Origin: Candidatus Caldilinea saccharophila
GTDB lineage: Bacteria > Chloroflexota > Anaerolineae > Caldilineales > Caldilineaceae
Direction: 5' to 3'
Length of the DNA: 64,000 nucleotides
Assembly: GCA_016710365.1 (NCBI GenBank)
Contig: JADJVW010000018.1
Coordinates: 1-64,000 of the forward strand
How positions within the stretch are numbered: the stretch's first letter is position 1; each line of letters starts with the position of its first letter. The notes under the pieces are model-generated. The model saw only the letters and a program-made list of their open reading frames with translations, ran no database searches and was not told the origin of the DNA. Below are positions 10,198-26,118 of this stretch, piece after piece. A program made the translations under genes and the position numbers.

Positions 10198-11202
10198 TTG
10201 AAAGGGTACGCAAGCTATTTTTCGAATAAGTTGCTGTGGTTCCTCGTCACGCTGGTGGCGGCGTTCCTGCTGAATTTCTTCCTGCCGCGTCTGATGCCCG
10301 GCGACCCGGTGGCGGCGATTGTGGCCCGTATGGCGCAAGGCATGACGAACACCTCCGGCGTACAAGCGATCTATGAACAGTATACAAAACTGTTCGGCAC
10401 AAACCTGCCCCTGCATGAGCAGTTCTTCCTCTATGTACGCAATGTATTGCGGGGCGATTTTGGTTATTCGTTTAGCCAGTATCCGCGCACCGTCGCGGAC
10501 GTGATCGGCGCCTCCATATGGTGGACGATTGCCCTGCAGTTGCCTGCCATTATCGTCGGTTGGGTCATTGGCAATACACTGGGCGTGTTCGCTGCCTATC
10601 GCCGCGGTGGTTTCGACAAGGTGCTCATGCCGACCAGCATTTTTGTCAGCAACCTGCCGGCGTTCGGCATGGCGGTGATTCTGCTGGTGATCTTTGCCGT
10701 CAACCTGCGTTGGTTCCCCACGTCCGGCGGCTACGGCTTCGACATGATCCCGAACCTGAGTTGGGAGTTTATCTGGTCGGTCATTGTCCACTATCAACTC
10801 CCCTTCTGGTCGATTGTGCTGATTACCATCGGCGGCCAAGCGATCGGCATGCGCTCGATGGCCATTTACGAGTTGAATGCGGATTACGTAAAGTACAGCC
10901 GGTTTATGGGGATCAAAGACCGCCAGATCGTCGGTTATGTGTTCCGCAACGCGATGCTGCCGCAGATCACCGGCCTGGCGCTCGCCGTCGGCACCATGGT
11001 GGGCGGTGCGCTGGTGGCGGAGATCATCTTCAGCTATCCGGGGCTTGGCTCCACCATCTTGACGGCGGTGCTTGGTGGGGATTACCCCCTGATCTCGGCG
11101 ACTACGCTGATCGTCACCATCATGGTGTTGATTGCGAACTTCACGATCGAAATCATTTATGGTTTCCTTGACCCGCGTATCAAAGCCGCACAGAGTGACT
11201 AA
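10198..11202 (+). CDS. ABC transporter permease, DppB/OppB type
   Basis: A 334-residue inner membrane permease with about six helices. The N-terminus contains [20 protein letters not shown], the conserved RLxPGDP-like motif of this family. The cytoplasmic coupling loop reads [20 protein letters not shown] (the EAA-type motif contacting the ATPase), followed by [20 protein letters not shown]. Translation probably begins at TTG 10198, preceded by AAGGAGCG. It is the first permease of the importer and lies 14 nt before the second. Confidence 0.92.
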   Translation: MKGYASYFSNKLLWFLVTLVAAFLLNFFLPRLMPGDPVAAIVARMAQGMTNTSGVQAIYEQYTKLFGTNLPLHEQFFLYVRNVLRGDFGYSFSQYPRTVADVIGASIWWTIALQLPAIIVGWVIGNTLGVFAAYRRGGFDKVLMPTSIFVSNLPAFGMAVILLVIFAVNLRWFPTSGGYGFDMIPNLSWEFIWSVIVHYQLPFWSIVLITIGGQAIGMRSMAIYELNADYVKYSRFMGIKDRQIVGYVFRNAMLPQITGLALAVGTMVGGALVAEIIFSYPGLGSTILTAVLGGDYPLISATTLIVTIMVLIANFTIEIIYGFLDPRIKAAQSD

Positions 11203-11216
11203 GGAATGCAGCCACT

Positions 11217-12464
11217 ATGAAATTTATGTTTCAACAGGCATTTCGCTCCGGAAAATTTGTCACTGGCTTCAGCATTTTTGTGGCAATTCTGCTGGTGGTG
11301 CTGGTCTATCCACTGATTATCAAGGATCCGCCGTTAACCATTATTGGACGGGGCACTTTTTTCGAGCCGGGCATCTACGTCAATGTCTATGACAGCATCG
11401 GCTCGCCGCAGTATACGCTCAACTTGAAGGGCGCCGACGCCCGACGCGTTGCCAGCCGCCTGAATGACGACGATCGGGCCGCCATGCAGGAATGGCTGGT
11501 GGCGGCCGGCGTGCTTGAGGACGAGATTGATACGGCGGACACGCAGCAGCTCCTCGAATTATGGTTCAAGACCTACGATCCCACCCTGGCGATTCCGGGG
11601 ATGACCAATGCCCGGCGCAACTACTTCATTCGTCTCAACAGCTCGCTGCAGGGGCTTCTCGACACCGAAGATGCGATTCTTGCCGCCAGAGATGAAGCAG
11701 GCGTCTTGCAACAGGTGGGAACCGTCGCCCAAACGGACTTTGTCAACGTCGGCCAGGTGCCGAATGTCCGGCTGCTGCCCCTGGGCACCGACAATTTTGG
11801 CCGCGATGTGTTGACCGAATTGGTGGCGGCCACGCGCGTATCGCTGCAAATCGGCTTTGTCGCCGGCTTTATCGCCACGTTGATCGGGTTGTTTATCGGC
11901 TTGATCTCCGGTTATATTGGCGGCATCGTGGATGATGGCCTGATGTTCATCACCAATCTTTTTACCGTGATCCCCAGCTTTGTGCTGTTGATCTTGATTT
12001 CATTCAGCATTGGGCAAGACAAGCGCGGGGCGTTCACCGTTGCTGCGGTGATTGGTTTCACCTCCTGGGTGTGGACCGCCAGAGCGGTGCGCTCGCAGGT
12101 GATTTCCCTGCGCAACCGCGACCATGTCAACCTGTCGCGGCTCTCCGGCCACTCTCTTTTCAGCATCATCCTCAGGGATATTCTGCCGTACATCGCTTCG
12201 TATGTCGTGATGGCGCTGATTCTGCAGATTTCCGCCGGCATCCTGGCTGAGGCGGGGTTATCGATCCTGGGGCTTGGCCCGCGCACGACGGAAGTGCCGA
12301 CGTTGGGCCTCATGCTGAACTGGGCCATGATCTACCAGGCCCATATCCTGGGGAAATGGTGGGCGTTCTTCCCTGTGATCTTGGTCATTGCGCTCATTGC
12401 GTTTTCGATGAATTTGATGAACACCGGTCTTGACCAGGTGTTTAATCCAGCCCTGAGAGATTAG
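11217..12464 (+). CDS. ABC transporter permease, DppC/OppC type, with enlarged extracytoplasmic insert
   Basis: A 415-residue permease, longer than the usual roughly 300. The first helix ([18 protein letters not shown]) is followed by about 150 residues before the conserved [16 protein letters not shown] motif, where about 50 is normal, so an extra extracytoplasmic domain of about 100 residues is present. The second half carries five helices and the coupling loop [26 protein letters not shown] lies before ATG 11217. It pairs with the 10198-11202 permease. Confidence 0.92.
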   Translation: MKFMFQQAFRSGKFVTGFSIFVAILLVVLVYPLIIKDPPLTIIGRGTFFEPGIYVNVYDSIGSPQYTLNLKGADARRVASRLNDDDRAAMQEWLVAAGVLEDEIDTADTQQLLELWFKTYDPTLAIPGMTNARRNYFIRLNSSLQGLLDTEDAILAARDEAGVLQQVGTVAQTDFVNVGQVPNVRLLPLGTDNFGRDVLTELVAATRVSLQIGFVAGFIATLIGLFIGLISGYIGGIVDDGLMFITNLFTVIPSFVLLILISFSIGQDKRGAFTVAAVIGFTSWVWTARAVRSQVISLRNRDHVNLSRLSGHSLFSIILRDILPYIASYVVMALILQISAGILAEAGLSILGLGPRTTEVPTLGLMLNWAMIYQAHILGKWWAFFPVILVIALIAFSMNLMNTGLDQVFNPALRD

Positions 12465-12485
12465 GTTGAGAGATTAGGTGGCAGC

Positions 12486-13541
12486 ATGGGCAATGTGATC
12501 CTTGAAGTCAAGGACCTGACGACGAAATACATCACCCGCTTTAAGGAAGATATTTACGCCGTAGACCACGTGTCTTTCAAGGTCGAGGAGGGGCAATCCC
12601 TCGGCATCGCCGGCGAATCGGGCTGCGGCAAATCGACGCTGGCGCTCAGCCTGATGGGCTATTACTTCCCCCCGCTGCACTATACGAGCGGCGAAATCAT
12701 CATTGATGGCCTCAACATCACCGGTATGCCTGCGGACGACGTTCGTCGCACCATCCTGGGCCGCGAGATCGCCTACATCCCGCAGGCGGCGATGAATGCG
12801 CTGAACCCGACCCAAAAGGTCATCCGCTTTATCGAAGATGTGGTGCAGGCGCATCATCCCGACACGAGCAAGAAAGACATCTACGACCTTGCCCGCCAGC
12901 GCTTTGAGCTGCTGGGGCTGCCGGCGGAGGTGCTGCAGAAATACCCGGTGGAGCTTTCGGGCGGCATGAAACAGCGCACGGTCATCGCCGTTTCGGTGAT
13001 CCTTGGCCCCAAGGTGCTGATCGCCGACGAGCCATCTTCGGCGCTCGACGTTACGTCGCAGAAGATGGTGATCAAGATGCTGCGCGACCTGATGGAGAAC
13101 GGGTACATCAAAGCCATGATCTTCATCACGCACGAACTGCCGCTGTTGTACAACGTGACCGACCACATCATGGTGATGTACGCCGGGCAGTTGGTGGAAC
13201 TGGCCAGCGCCCAGGAAGCTGTGTTCGACCCGCTTCACCCTTACTCCAAGGGACTGATGGGGTCGATCATCGTGCCGGAGGAAGGGCTGCGCAATGTCAA
13301 GCTGACGGCAATTCCGGGCGTGCCGCCAAACTTGAAGAATCCGCCTCCCGGCTGCCGGTTTGCCGATCGCTGCAAGTATGTTCTGCCGGAATGCAGGACG
13401 CCGCTCGGACAGCAACTGCGCGAGGCGCACGGCGGACGCAGCTATCGATGCATCTTTGCCGAGACCGTACTCAGAGAGACCTACGTCAATGAACAAGCCC
13501 ATGAACAAACCCGTGGACAGACCCATGTCAATGCACGCTGA
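12486..13541 (+). CDS. ABC transporter ATP-binding protein, DppD/OppD type
   Basis: A 351-residue ATPase with Walker [11 protein letters not shown]-loop region [15 protein letters not shown], signature LSGGMKQR, Walker [13 protein letters not shown] and an H-loop in FITHELP. The C-terminal oligopeptide-transporter domain has the cysteine pattern [11 protein letters not shown]...PEC. It energises the importer together with the next ATPase, whose start lies within its last codons. Confidence 0.94.
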   Translation: MGNVILEVKDLTTKYITRFKEDIYAVDHVSFKVEEGQSLGIAGESGCGKSTLALSLMGYYFPPLHYTSGEIIIDGLNITGMPADDVRRTILGREIAYIPQAAMNALNPTQKVIRFIEDVVQAHHPDTSKKDIYDLARQRFELLGLPAEVLQKYPVELSGGMKQRTVIAVSVILGPKVLIADEPSSALDVTSQKMVIKMLRDLMENGYIKAMIFITHELPLLYNVTDHIMVMYAGQLVELASAQEAVFDPLHPYSKGLMGSIIVPEEGLRNVKLTAIPGVPPNLKNPPPGCRFADRCKYVLPECRTPLGQQLREAHGGRSYRCIFAETVLRETYVNEQAHEQTRGQTHVNAR

Positions 13542-14343
13542 TAGGGCCATCTGCCTGAGCACAAAAGGGCTGACCAAGGTCTTTGGCTTTGGCAAAAATA
13601 AAACCGTTGCCGTCGATCACGTCGATCTCGAACTTTACGAGGGCGAAGTCGTCTCCATTGTGGGTGAATCGGGCAGCGGCAAAACGACGCTGGCGAAGAT
13701 GCTGTTGGGGTTGAGCAACGAAACGGAAGGCGAGGTCTACTACCAGGGCAAGCGGCGCGATATTCGCGGCCAGCGCAAGAAACGCGAATATTGGAAAAAT
13801 ATTCAGGCGATCTTTCAAGATCCATTTTCTTCCTTCAACACATTTAACAAGATCGACTCGGTCTTGTTGGACTGCATCCACTTGCGCGGTGGGCGCAATC
13901 TGCCACAGGCTAAGAAAGTGGAACTGATGACGGAAGCGTGCAGCTTTGTCAATCTGAAGTTCGAGGAATTGACCAACAAGTACCCCTTCGAGCTTTCCGG
14001 CGGACAGCAGCAGCGCCTGATGATTGCTCGCGTCTTTCTGCTCAAGCCCAAAATTCTGCTGGCGGATGAGCCCACTTCGATGATCGACGCCAGTTCACGC
14101 GCCACAATTTTGGATATGCTGATGCAGTTGCGCGACGAGATCGGCATGACGATCATCTTCATCACCCATGACATTGGCTTGGCGTATTACGTTTCTGACA
14201 AGGTCTATATCATGGAGCGCGGCCGCTTTGTCGAAAGCGGGACTGCCGACCGCGTGATCCTGCACCCACAAGAACCCTACACCAAGCGCCTGCTCAGCGA
14301 TGTCCCCAAAATCTATGAAGAATGGGACCTCTCAACCGTGTAG
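13489..14343 (+). CDS. ABC transporter ATP-binding protein, DppF/OppF type
   Basis: A second ATPase of the importer: Walker [11 protein letters not shown]-loop [12 protein letters not shown], signature [13 protein letters not shown], Walker [14 protein letters not shown]-loop FITHDIG. Start chosen at ATG 13489 ([15 protein letters not shown]), overlapping dppD-like by 53 nt. ATG 13522 and ATG 13528 are in-frame alternatives. The N-terminal repeats of MNKP/MSMH look non-essential. It lacks the long C-terminal cysteine domain of the partner, so it is slightly shorter than DppF. Confidence 0.92.
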   Translation: MNKPMNKPVDRPMSMHADRAICLSTKGLTKVFGFGKNKTVAVDHVDLELYEGEVVSIVGESGSGKTTLAKMLLGLSNETEGEVYYQGKRRDIRGQRKKREYWKNIQAIFQDPFSSFNTFNKIDSVLLDCIHLRGGRNLPQAKKVELMTEACSFVNLKFEELTNKYPFELSGGQQQRLMIARVFLLKPKILLADEPTSMIDASSRATILDMLMQLRDEIGMTIIFITHDIGLAYYVSDKVYIMERGRFVESGTADRVILHPQEPYTKRLLSDVPKIYEEWDLSTV

Positions 14344-14408
14344 CGTATTCCTTCTTAAGTAATGGAGGAACGCTACAGCCCTGGCAAAATCGACCACGGA
14401 TTGAACGG

Positions 14409-15950
14409 ATGAGACAGATCTACGCCACACCAACCAGCCACAGGTCATATCTGGCGATCCTGTGGCTGGTTTCGATCACACTGCTCGGCCTGGCGTTGAG
14501 AGTCTGGGCAATCGGCGCCAAGGGCTTGTGGCTGGATGAAGCCTTCAGCATCTGGATGGCCCGCCAGCCGTTGGGCGATCTGCTCGGCTGGATCGTGCGT
14601 ATCGACCAGCACCCGCCCTTGTACTACGTCCTGCTGCATGGCTGGCTGGCCCTGAGTGACAGCGAGGGCTGGGTGCGCAGCCTCTCCGCGATCTTCAGCA
14701 CAACGACCATTCCTCTGTTCTACGGCTTTGTGCGCACGCTGGCGGGCGGTCGGGCCGGGCTGATCGCCGCGCTGCTGCTGGCGGTTGCGCCCTTTCACGT
14801 GCGCTTTGCCCAGGAAGCGCGCATGTACGCGCTGCTCACCTTTGCCGTGGCCGGCGCGTTGCTCTGCCTGGCGTGGTTGATGACGGGTGAGGGGCGAGGG
14901 GCGAGGGGTGAGGGGCGTCCCCGTTGGCGACAAAGACTGGCGTGGATTGGGTATGTGTTGTTCACGGTCGCTGCGCTGCTGACGCACAATACCGCGCTCT
15001 TTTTGCCCGTGGCGATCAATCTCTACGTGCTGGGGTTGATGGGCTGGCGGCGCGGCAGTGGCGACGGCCAGCGCCAGCTTGAGACGCCGCGGCTGCGCAG
15101 TTGGCTGGCGGCGCAGCTTGCTGTGGTCGTGTTGTGGCTGCCGTGGTCGGTCGCATTCGTGCGGCAGAGCATCGGCGTCTACGCGCAGTTCTGGATTACG
15201 GCGCCGACAGCGCAGACTGTGCTCGACACGCTGCTGGTTTTTGCGACCGGCGGCTTCTCCAATGCCTGGATCATGCCGGGCTGGGTGTGGCTGATCTTTG
15301 GGGCGCTTTTTGTTCTCGGCGTGGCGGCGTTACGCACGCAACCGGCGCTGCTGGCGCTGCTGCTGACGCTGTGGCTGACCCCCTTCGTGGGCGAATGGCT
15401 GGTCAGCCTGCGCCGCCCGATCTTCTATGACCGCACGCTGATCTGGGCGTCGCTGCCGTTGTACACCATCCTGGCGATTGGCGTCGTGGCGCTGCGTCGC
15501 AAACTGGTCATCGCGGTTGTGCTGGGCGGACTGGTGATCGCGCAGCTTCTTTCGCTCCACAGCTACTACCGCGACTTTCGCAAGGAAGAGTGGCGCGAGG
15601 CGGCGGCTTATGCCGCACAGCACTTCCAGCCCGGCGACTTGCTGCTCTTCAACGCCACCTGGGTGCAGATTCCCTTCGACTACTACTTTGATCGCGCCGG
15701 GATCGCAGCCGAGCGCCACGGTGCGCCCGCCGATCTCTTCGCAGCCGGCGTGCTGGAGCCGATTATGGGGGTGGCCGATGTGCCGCGCCTGAACACGCTG
15801 CTCGATGATCGGGCGCGCGTCTGGCTGATCTACAGCCATGACTGGTACACCGACCCGCAGCAGTTGATTCCGGCGACGTTGCAGAGTGAGTTCACGCTGC
15901 TGGACCGGCAGCCCGTAGAAGGGCTGGAACTGCGCCTCTATGCCAGGTAA
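14409..15950 (+). CDS. GT39/ArnT-like membrane glycosyltransferase
   Basis: A membrane protein of about 513 residues with about ten to twelve helices. The first loop has GLWLDEAFSIWMARQ and then IDQHPPLYYVLLHGW, matching the acidic catalytic motif and the D-x-H-P-P-L-Y-Y signature of polyprenol-phosphate-sugar-dependent transferases (GT39/GT83). It would move a sugar from a lipid carrier to an extracytoplasmic acceptor. Start ATG 14409 is chosen by hydrophobic N-terminus; a start near 14362 after GGAGGAACG is possible. A GYGAGGG heptamer array is embedded in frame at 14886-14920 and encodes a Gly/Arg/Glu-rich loop. Confidence 0.8.
   Translation: MRQIYATPTSHRSYLAILWLVSITLLGLALRVWAIGAKGLWLDEAFSIWMARQPLGDLLGWIVRIDQHPPLYYVLLHGWLALSDSEGWVRSLSAIFSTTTIPLFYGFVRTLAGGRAGLIAALLLAVAPFHVRFAQEARMYALLTFAVAGALLCLAWLMTGEGRGARGEGRPRWRQRLAWIGYVLFTVAALLTHNTALFLPVAINLYVLGLMGWRRGSGDGQRQLETPRLRSWLAAQLAVVVLWLPWSVAFVRQSIGVYAQFWITAPTAQTVLDTLLVFATGGFSNAWIMPGWVWLIFGALFVLGVAALRTQPALLALLLTLWLTPFVGEWLVSLRRPIFYDRTLIWASLPLYTILAIGVVALRRKLVIAVVLGGLVIAQLLSLHSYYRDFRKEEWREAAAYAAQHFQPGDLLLFNATWVQIPFDYYFDRAGIAAERHGAPADLFAAGVLEPIMGVADVPRLNTLLDDRARVWLIYSHDWYTDPQQLIPATLQSEFTLLDRQPVEGLELRLYAR
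14886..14920. repeat. in-frame GGYGAGG heptamer repeat inside the glycosyltransferase gene
   Basis: Five consecutive 7-mers (GGTGAGG, GGCGAGG twice, GGTGAGG, GGCGTCC) encode GEGRGARGEGR in a loop between two predicted helices. This is the same motif family as 43510-43565. Confidence 0.75.
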
Positions 15951-16011
15951 ATTTTTCGACCCCGGAACAAGCGGCCCACTGATGGCGCAGACTTCTGCTT
16001 TTCGGGAGAAA

Positions 16012-16048
16012 ACCGCGCCAATCCGCCAAATCCGCGGTCTATTTTTTT
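16012..16048 (+). terminator. possible intrinsic terminator after the glycosyltransferase gene
   Basis: ACCGCG (16012-16017) and CGCGGT (16033-16038) enclose a 15-nt loop and are followed by seven Ts at 16042-16048. The stem is only 6 bp, so termination may be weak. The mannosidase ribosome site (AAAAGGAG) follows closely. Confidence 0.4.
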
Positions 16049-16066
16049 GAATAAAAGGAGAACTAC

Positions 16067-18636
<2,570 letters not shown>

Positions 18637-18883
18637 GGCCAGCCTTTGAGAAAACTCAGTAGTTCACGATTTGGTCTCACACGATCACAAAGTTAAAGAT
18701 AGCGTCCTTTGTGCTCTTGGTGGCTTTGTGTGAGTTTCGTGAAGTACTGAAACTAGAGGCGCGCATGAGAACTCATGCGCGCCTCCCGTGATTTACTTGT
18801 TTTGGTTGTAGCGACACGCCGGGCCATTAGCCCGACCTGCGCATCTGTTTTCTGATTCTTTATAGGTAACTGATTGGCGTGGA
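18637..18883. other. intergenic region with hairpin elements, no gene seen
   Basis: This 247-nt gap between convergent genes holds a phrase-like repeat (CCTTTGTGCTCTTGGTGG), a strong hairpin at 18756-18785, and a small stem, CGGGC-CATTA-GCCCG, near 18815-18832 that resembles the GTCGGGCT/AGCCCGAC hairpins at 20950-21144. No ORF or RNA gene is convincing. Confidence 0.6.
18756..18785. terminator. 14-bp perfect hairpin, possible bidirectional terminator
   Basis: GAGGCGCGCATGAG (18756-18769) and its exact complement (18772-18785) are separated by AA. It lies between the convergent mannosidase and DUF1848 genes. No clear T tract follows in either direction. Confidence 0.5.
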
Positions 18884-19789
18884 CTATTCCTGCCCGTAGT
18901 TGCCGAGCAAGGAAGGCGAATGCGGATCGTGCGCGGCGTGGTTTGCGGCGGCGCGGGCGAAGCTGCTGGTCGCATAACAGTACTGGCAACCGAAGAGGCA
19001 AGAGTCATACATGCCGATGTCGCGGCTGGCCACGCATCCACAGGCGTCGCGCTGGCTGGGGTCTTTCCTGAGGTTGAGCCGCAGCCCAAAGACGCGCTCG
19101 ATCAGCGCGTCGTCCACGCATTTGCCAGGGTTTACGCCGCAGCCGGTCAGATCCGCCTCCTCGGCGCAACTGACAATCTCCATCGCGTTTTGCGCCGCAG
19201 TCTCCACCAGGCAGTGCAGCAAATCATTGTAACCCGGCAGTGGGACAGACGGCTGCTCGGGCAGCGTCACCCCCTGGGCGGCAAGCGCACGCAGCCGTGG
19301 CGCCGCCTTTTTGTAGACATCCATGAAGCTGATCACCGACCGTGTCGTGTAGCCGCGCAGCCGGCGGGCGAGCCAGGCGTAGCGCTCGCGGTGGAAGTTG
19401 CTGTCGGTGACGGAACTCAGCACGATGGGGTCGTAGCGCCAAATGACCCGTTCCGGCCCGATCCGGTCGGCGAGCCGGTGAAAGGTCTCGATGGCGGCCT
19501 CCACCGGCGGCGTTTTCGGGTCGATGGTGCGTGGGTTGTCCAAAATTGTGTACTGGAAATAGTAGCGATAGCCGAGTGCGTCCAGCTCACCCAGGTGCGC
19601 CAGCAGCGGGCGCGGGTTGCGCGTCCAGAAGACAATCACCTCGACATCCTCCGGGCGCAAGGAGATGTGGCTGATCTGGTTGCGATTGAAGGGGTTGGGC
19701 ACGGTGCAAGCGCCGGCGCGGACGCGGTGCATAAACCACGGCGCATAGAAGGCGGGAATATCGGTGCGGCGGCTGGCGCTGATGATCAT
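18884..19789 (-). CDS. DUF1848 family protein with C-terminal cysteine cluster
   Basis: A 301-residue protein beginning MIISASRRTDIPAFYAPWF, the hallmark of DUF1848. It continues with VFWTRNPRPLLAHL, YRYYFQYTILDNP and RYDPIVLSS. The C-terminus has many cysteines (GVNPGKC, RDACGC, YDSCLFGCQYCYA); the final CxxxCxxC resembles the iron-sulfur motif of radical SAM enzymes but at the opposite end of the chain. The biochemical function of the family is not established as far as I know. It is monocistronic here, with a TATACT box about 10 nt before the start. Confidence 0.88.
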   Translation of the reverse strand: MIISASRRTDIPAFYAPWFMHRVRAGACTVPNPFNRNQISHISLRPEDVEVIVFWTRNPRPLLAHLGELDALGYRYYFQYTILDNPRTIDPKTPPVEAAIETFHRLADRIGPERVIWRYDPIVLSSVTDSNFHRERYAWLARRLRGYTTRSVISFMDVYKKAAPRLRALAAQGVTLPEQPSVPLPGYNDLLHCLVETAAQNAMEIVSCAEEADLTGCGVNPGKCVDDALIERVFGLRLNLRKDPSQRDACGCVASRDIGMYDSCLFGCQYCYATSSFARAAANHAAHDPHSPSLLGNYGQE

Positions 19790-19944
19790 AAGCGAAGTAT
19801 AACACCAACCTGAAAATGGAACTCTGACGCAGCGTCGCAGAGGAAGGCTATCTCAGCATTTTCGTTGTTCATTGCACCCCGTAGGGTCATGGACAGGAAT
19901 TACACAGCCTGCGTTAAATGAACTTGCCCGCCTTGCATCGTTGA

Positions 19945-19973
19945 TAGACAGCAGACGCTCTGTTTGCTATACT
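19945..19973 (+). promoter_or_regulatory. sigma70-type promoter for the molybdenum hydroxylase genes
   Basis: TAGACA (19945-19950), a 17-nt spacer and TATACT (19968-19973). Transcription would start near 19980, leaving a leader of about 50 nt to the FAD-subunit ATG at 20031. Confidence 0.6.
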
Positions 19974-20030
19974 TCATCCTCTGTTCAGAATTGCAACCAA
20001 TTTCTGGGAAGACTCACTCAAGGAACTCTC

Positions 20031-20940
20031 ATGCGCTGGCAAGCCTACCATACGCCCCACAGCCTCGACGAAGCGCTTGCGCTGCTCAGCGATTACGCCG
20101 GCGCCGCTCAGATTGTGGCGGGCGGCACCGATCTGATTCTCGACTTTCAACAGGGCAATCACGCGCCGCCGCAGGCGTTGGTCGATGTGACCACCATTCG
20201 TGGCCTCGACCAGATCATTGAGGAAGATGGCTGGATCATCGTTGGCGCGGCGGTGACGCACACCGTCATCGAAGCCCATCCGCTCATTCGCCGTTACGGC
20301 GCAGCGCTGGCGGAGAGTTGCAGCGTCGTCGGCGGGCCGCAGGTGCGCAATGTCGCCACCATCGGCGGCAATGTGGCGCACGCTCTGCCCGCGGCGGATG
20401 GAACCATCGGGCTGCTGGCGCTGGGCGCCGAGGTGCAGGTGTGCACGTGGAACGGCATCGCTGTCGAATGTACATGGCAGCCGCTGCTCTCGATCTTTGT
20501 CGGGCCAGGCATGAACAGCCTTGCCCCCAACCAGATGATCGGCGCGTTTCGCTTCCCGGTGCAGGAACCACACACTGGCAGCGCCTTCGACCGCATCATG
20601 CGCCCGCAAGGCGTGGCGCTGCCGATCCTGGGCGTTGCAGCCCAAGTGACGCTGGACGCGGCGGGCGCACGCGCAGTCGCTGCTGCGATTGCCGTCGGGC
20701 CGGGCCAGGCCGATTCCATTTCGCGCGCTGGAAAGCGAAGCGATCCTGCTGGCCGCGCCCAGCTTGGATGACGCTGTCATTGACGCTGCCGTCGTCGCCG
20801 CGCAACGCCAGGCGGAGTTGCGCACCAGCAAACATCGCGCGTCCAAAGCGTATCGCCACGAGATGATCGCAGTGCTGCTGCGCCGCGTGTTGCCGCGCGC
20901 GATTGCGCAGGCGCGTACGGAGACAACATCCGCTGATTGA
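20031..20940 (+). CDS. molybdenum hydroxylase FAD-binding subunit (XdhB/CoxM type), one frameshift
   Basis: The FAD subunit carries electrons from the 2Fe-2S centres of a xanthine dehydrogenase/CO dehydrogenase-family enzyme. Motifs are the PCMH FAD site IVAGGTDLILDFQ and TIGGNVAHALPAADG. ATG 20031 follows AAGGAAC. A one-base excess near 20698-20707 (GGGCCGGGCC) must be corrected to pass from AAAIAVGP to ARPIPFRALESEAIL and reach the stop at 20938-20940. The product is then about 303 residues, usual for the family. The catalytic partner is the fused gene downstream. Confidence 0.87.
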
Positions 20941-21150
20941 TGCGACAACGTCGGGCTGGTAGCCCGACCTACGCTTCACTGACCGCCATTTTTCGCCGTT
21001 GCGCTATCGGCGCGACACTGCTGGTTGATGCGACAACGTCGGGCTGGTAGCCCGACCTACGTTTCACTGACCGCCATTTTTCGCCGTTGCGCTATCGGCG
21101 CGACGCCGCTGGTTGATGCGACAACGTTGGGCTGATCGCCCGACCTACAG
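20938..21150. repeat. 88-bp tandem repeat (2.4 copies) with internal hairpins
   Basis: Units start at about 20939, 21027 and 21115 with an exact 88-bp period. Each carries GTCGGGCT-GGT-AGCCCGAC or a variant (20950-20968, 21038-21056, 21126-21144), and the last truncated copy runs into the ribosome site of the next gene. The first copy overlaps the stop of the FAD-subunit gene. It may be an intercistronic mRNA-structure element or a mobile hairpin repeat. Confidence 0.85.
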
Positions 21151-21159
21151 GAGGAACCT

Positions 21160-24291
<3,132 letters not shown>

Positions 24292-24335
24292 CGACAAAAC
24301 GGTTAGAGGTTTACGCGTGCTGGTGTTGCGATAAG

Positions 24336-25274
24336 TTAGGCGGGCGGCGTGAGCACGCGCAGCGCCCCCTGCTGGATCTGGCAATGCACTTCTTTTGCGT
24401 CCAGCACCTCGCCGTCACTTTGAATGGTCTGGGGCGGTTCGCACACAACACGCACTTCTTTCGCCTGCCAATATTGCAGCGAGGAGCGCATATCCGCGCC
24501 TAGCTGCGTGTAGCGGGTAGGACGTTCCTCCGGCTGCACCTCGGCCAGACCCAGAATGGCGCCTGCCACATCAAAGAAACTCTTGAGTCCAGCCTGCCCA
24601 ATTACAATGACATCAAGCAGACCATCGTCTACGGCAATGGTTGGGATCAGGTTGAGACCCGCCTGTCCCATGTTGCCGGAGTTGGCGACGATACAAGTCA
24701 ACCCATCGGCTTCGACCTGCTGTCCATCGAGGGTTAGCTGATAACGCGCCGGTTGGGGTCGCGCAATATTCTGCAAGCCGGACCACAGGTAGGCAAAGAC
24801 GCCAAATCTATTCTTCGCCTCACGATCGGCGCCGGCCACCATTTCCGCCTCCAGCCCCATGCCTACGCGCAGCACGAACGGCCGCTTGTTCACCACGCCC
24901 ATATCGATCGTGCGCACCTGGCTTGCCGGGTCAGCGGCCACGCGCAACGCATCTTCCAGCTTACCGGGAATGCCCAGCTCAACAGACATGACATTGGCGG
25001 TGCCACCTGGCAAGATGGCCAGACAGGTTTGTGACGCACCTGCCAGCGCCGCGGCAGTCTCCGCTACACTGCCGTCGCCGCCATAGATGGCCACAACGTC
25101 GGCGCCCGCCTCGACCGCTGCCTTTGCCAGCAGCGTTGCGTCGCCGGCCTCCTTGGTGATGCTAACGTCCCACTCCACCGGGTACGCGGAGAAGATAGTT
25201 TGCACTGTTTTGAGATTCAGCCCCTCTTGTCCAGCGCCTGGGTTGGCGATGATTTGAATGATACGGTTTGGCAC
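24336..25274 (-). CDS. diacylglycerol/lipid kinase family protein (YegS/DgkB type)
   Basis: A 312-residue kinase that probably phosphorylates a lipid alcohol such as diacylglycerol. It has IANPGAG near the N-terminus, the nucleotide motif [12 protein letters not shown], and [17 protein letters not shown], with a beta-rich C-terminal domain. GTG at 25274 is preferred as start because AAAGGAGGGG ends 6 nt before it; an upstream ATG (25307) would place that ribosome site inside the coding region. It is the last gene of the minus-strand housekeeping block, after tatC. Confidence 0.88.
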   Translation of the reverse strand: MPNRIIQIIANPGAGQEGLNLKTVQTIFSAYPVEWDVSITKEAGDATLLAKAAVEAGADVVAIYGGDGSVAETAAALAGASQTCLAILPGGTANVMSVELGIPGKLEDALRVAADPASQVRTIDMGVVNKRPFVLRVGMGLEAEMVAGADREAKNRFGVFAYLWSGLQNIARPQPARYQLTLDGQQVEADGLTCIVANSGNMGQAGLNLIPTIAVDDGLLDVIVIGQAGLKSFFDVAGAILGLAEVQPEERPTRYTQLGADMRSSLQYWQAKEVRVVCEPPQTIQSDGEVLDAKEVHCQIQQGALRVLTPPA

Positions 25275-25320
25275 GATAACCCCTCCTTTGCTTGGCGGTG
25301 CATCCACCTATCACCGTCCG

Positions 25321-26118
25321 CTAGTCATCCTGATATTCGGACGGAATGAAATCCTCTTTCGAGAAATCGCGCGGGGCGCGTGGGCGGTAGAGCAGGTAGG
25401 CCAGCCCTACGCTGCTGGCATAGAGCACCAAGAGCGGCATCATCACCAACGTCATGTTCACCGGATCCACGGTCGGTGTGATGGCGGCGGCCACGATCGC
25501 AATGATCACGACTGCCTGACGCCAGAAGCCCAGCAGTTGTTGCCCACTGACGAGTCCGGCGCGCGCCAGAAACGCAACCACCAGGGGCATCTCAAAAGCG
25601 ACGCCAATCCAGAAGACGATGCGCGTTACGAAGCCGATATATTTGTCGATCGTCCATTCCTGGGCAATGATATCGCCCAGAAACCCCTGTAAAAAACCAA
25701 CCGCCGTCGGCAGCAACATGAAATAGGCAAACAACGCGCCGACCACAAACAGCACCATGATGCCGGGCAGCGTCAGGATCAAGTTGCGTTTCTCGTGAGG
25801 ATAAAGACCTGGCGAGGCAAAGGCGATGATGTGATACACAATCATCGGCATCGCAATCACGGCTCCGGTCGTAAAACCCACTTTGAAGAAGACGCTGATC
25901 GTGTCGGTGGGGCCGATCGCCATCGGTTTTGCGCCCGCCTCGGTCAGTGGGAGGAGGATAAATTGCAGCAGAGGGCTGACAAATAGCATGGAGACCGCGG
26001 TGCCGATCACCAACGCACCGACCACCCAGATGAGTCGCGTGCGCAACTCAAGCAGGTGATCCATCAGCGTCATACGACTCTCGTTAACTGGATCTCGTGG
26101 AAGCGCCCCTTGCGTCAC
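25321..26118 (-). CDS. tatC: Sec-independent protein translocase TatC
   Basis: A 265-residue six-helix membrane protein, receptor for twin-arginine signal peptides. It carries MTLMDHLLELRTRLIW at the N-terminus (the conserved HLxELRxRL motif), FFKVGFTTGAVIAMPMIVY, GLYPHEKRN and FEMPLVVAFLARAGL. Its ATG overlaps the stop of the tatA/B gene (ATGA), indicating coupled translation. The tail after the last helix is acidic and aromatic. Confidence 0.95.
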   Translation of the reverse strand: MTQGALPRDPVNESRMTLMDHLLELRTRLIWVVGALVIGTAVSMLFVSPLLQFILLPLTEAGAKPMAIGPTDTISVFFKVGFTTGAVIAMPMIVYHIIAFASPGLYPHEKRNLILTLPGIMVLFVVGALFAYFMLLPTAVGFLQGFLGDIIAQEWTIDKYIGFVTRIVFWIGVAFEMPLVVAFLARAGLVSGQQLLGFWRQAVVIIAIVAAAITPTVDPVNMTLVMMPLLVLYASSVGLAYLLYRPRAPRDFSKEDFIPSEYQDD

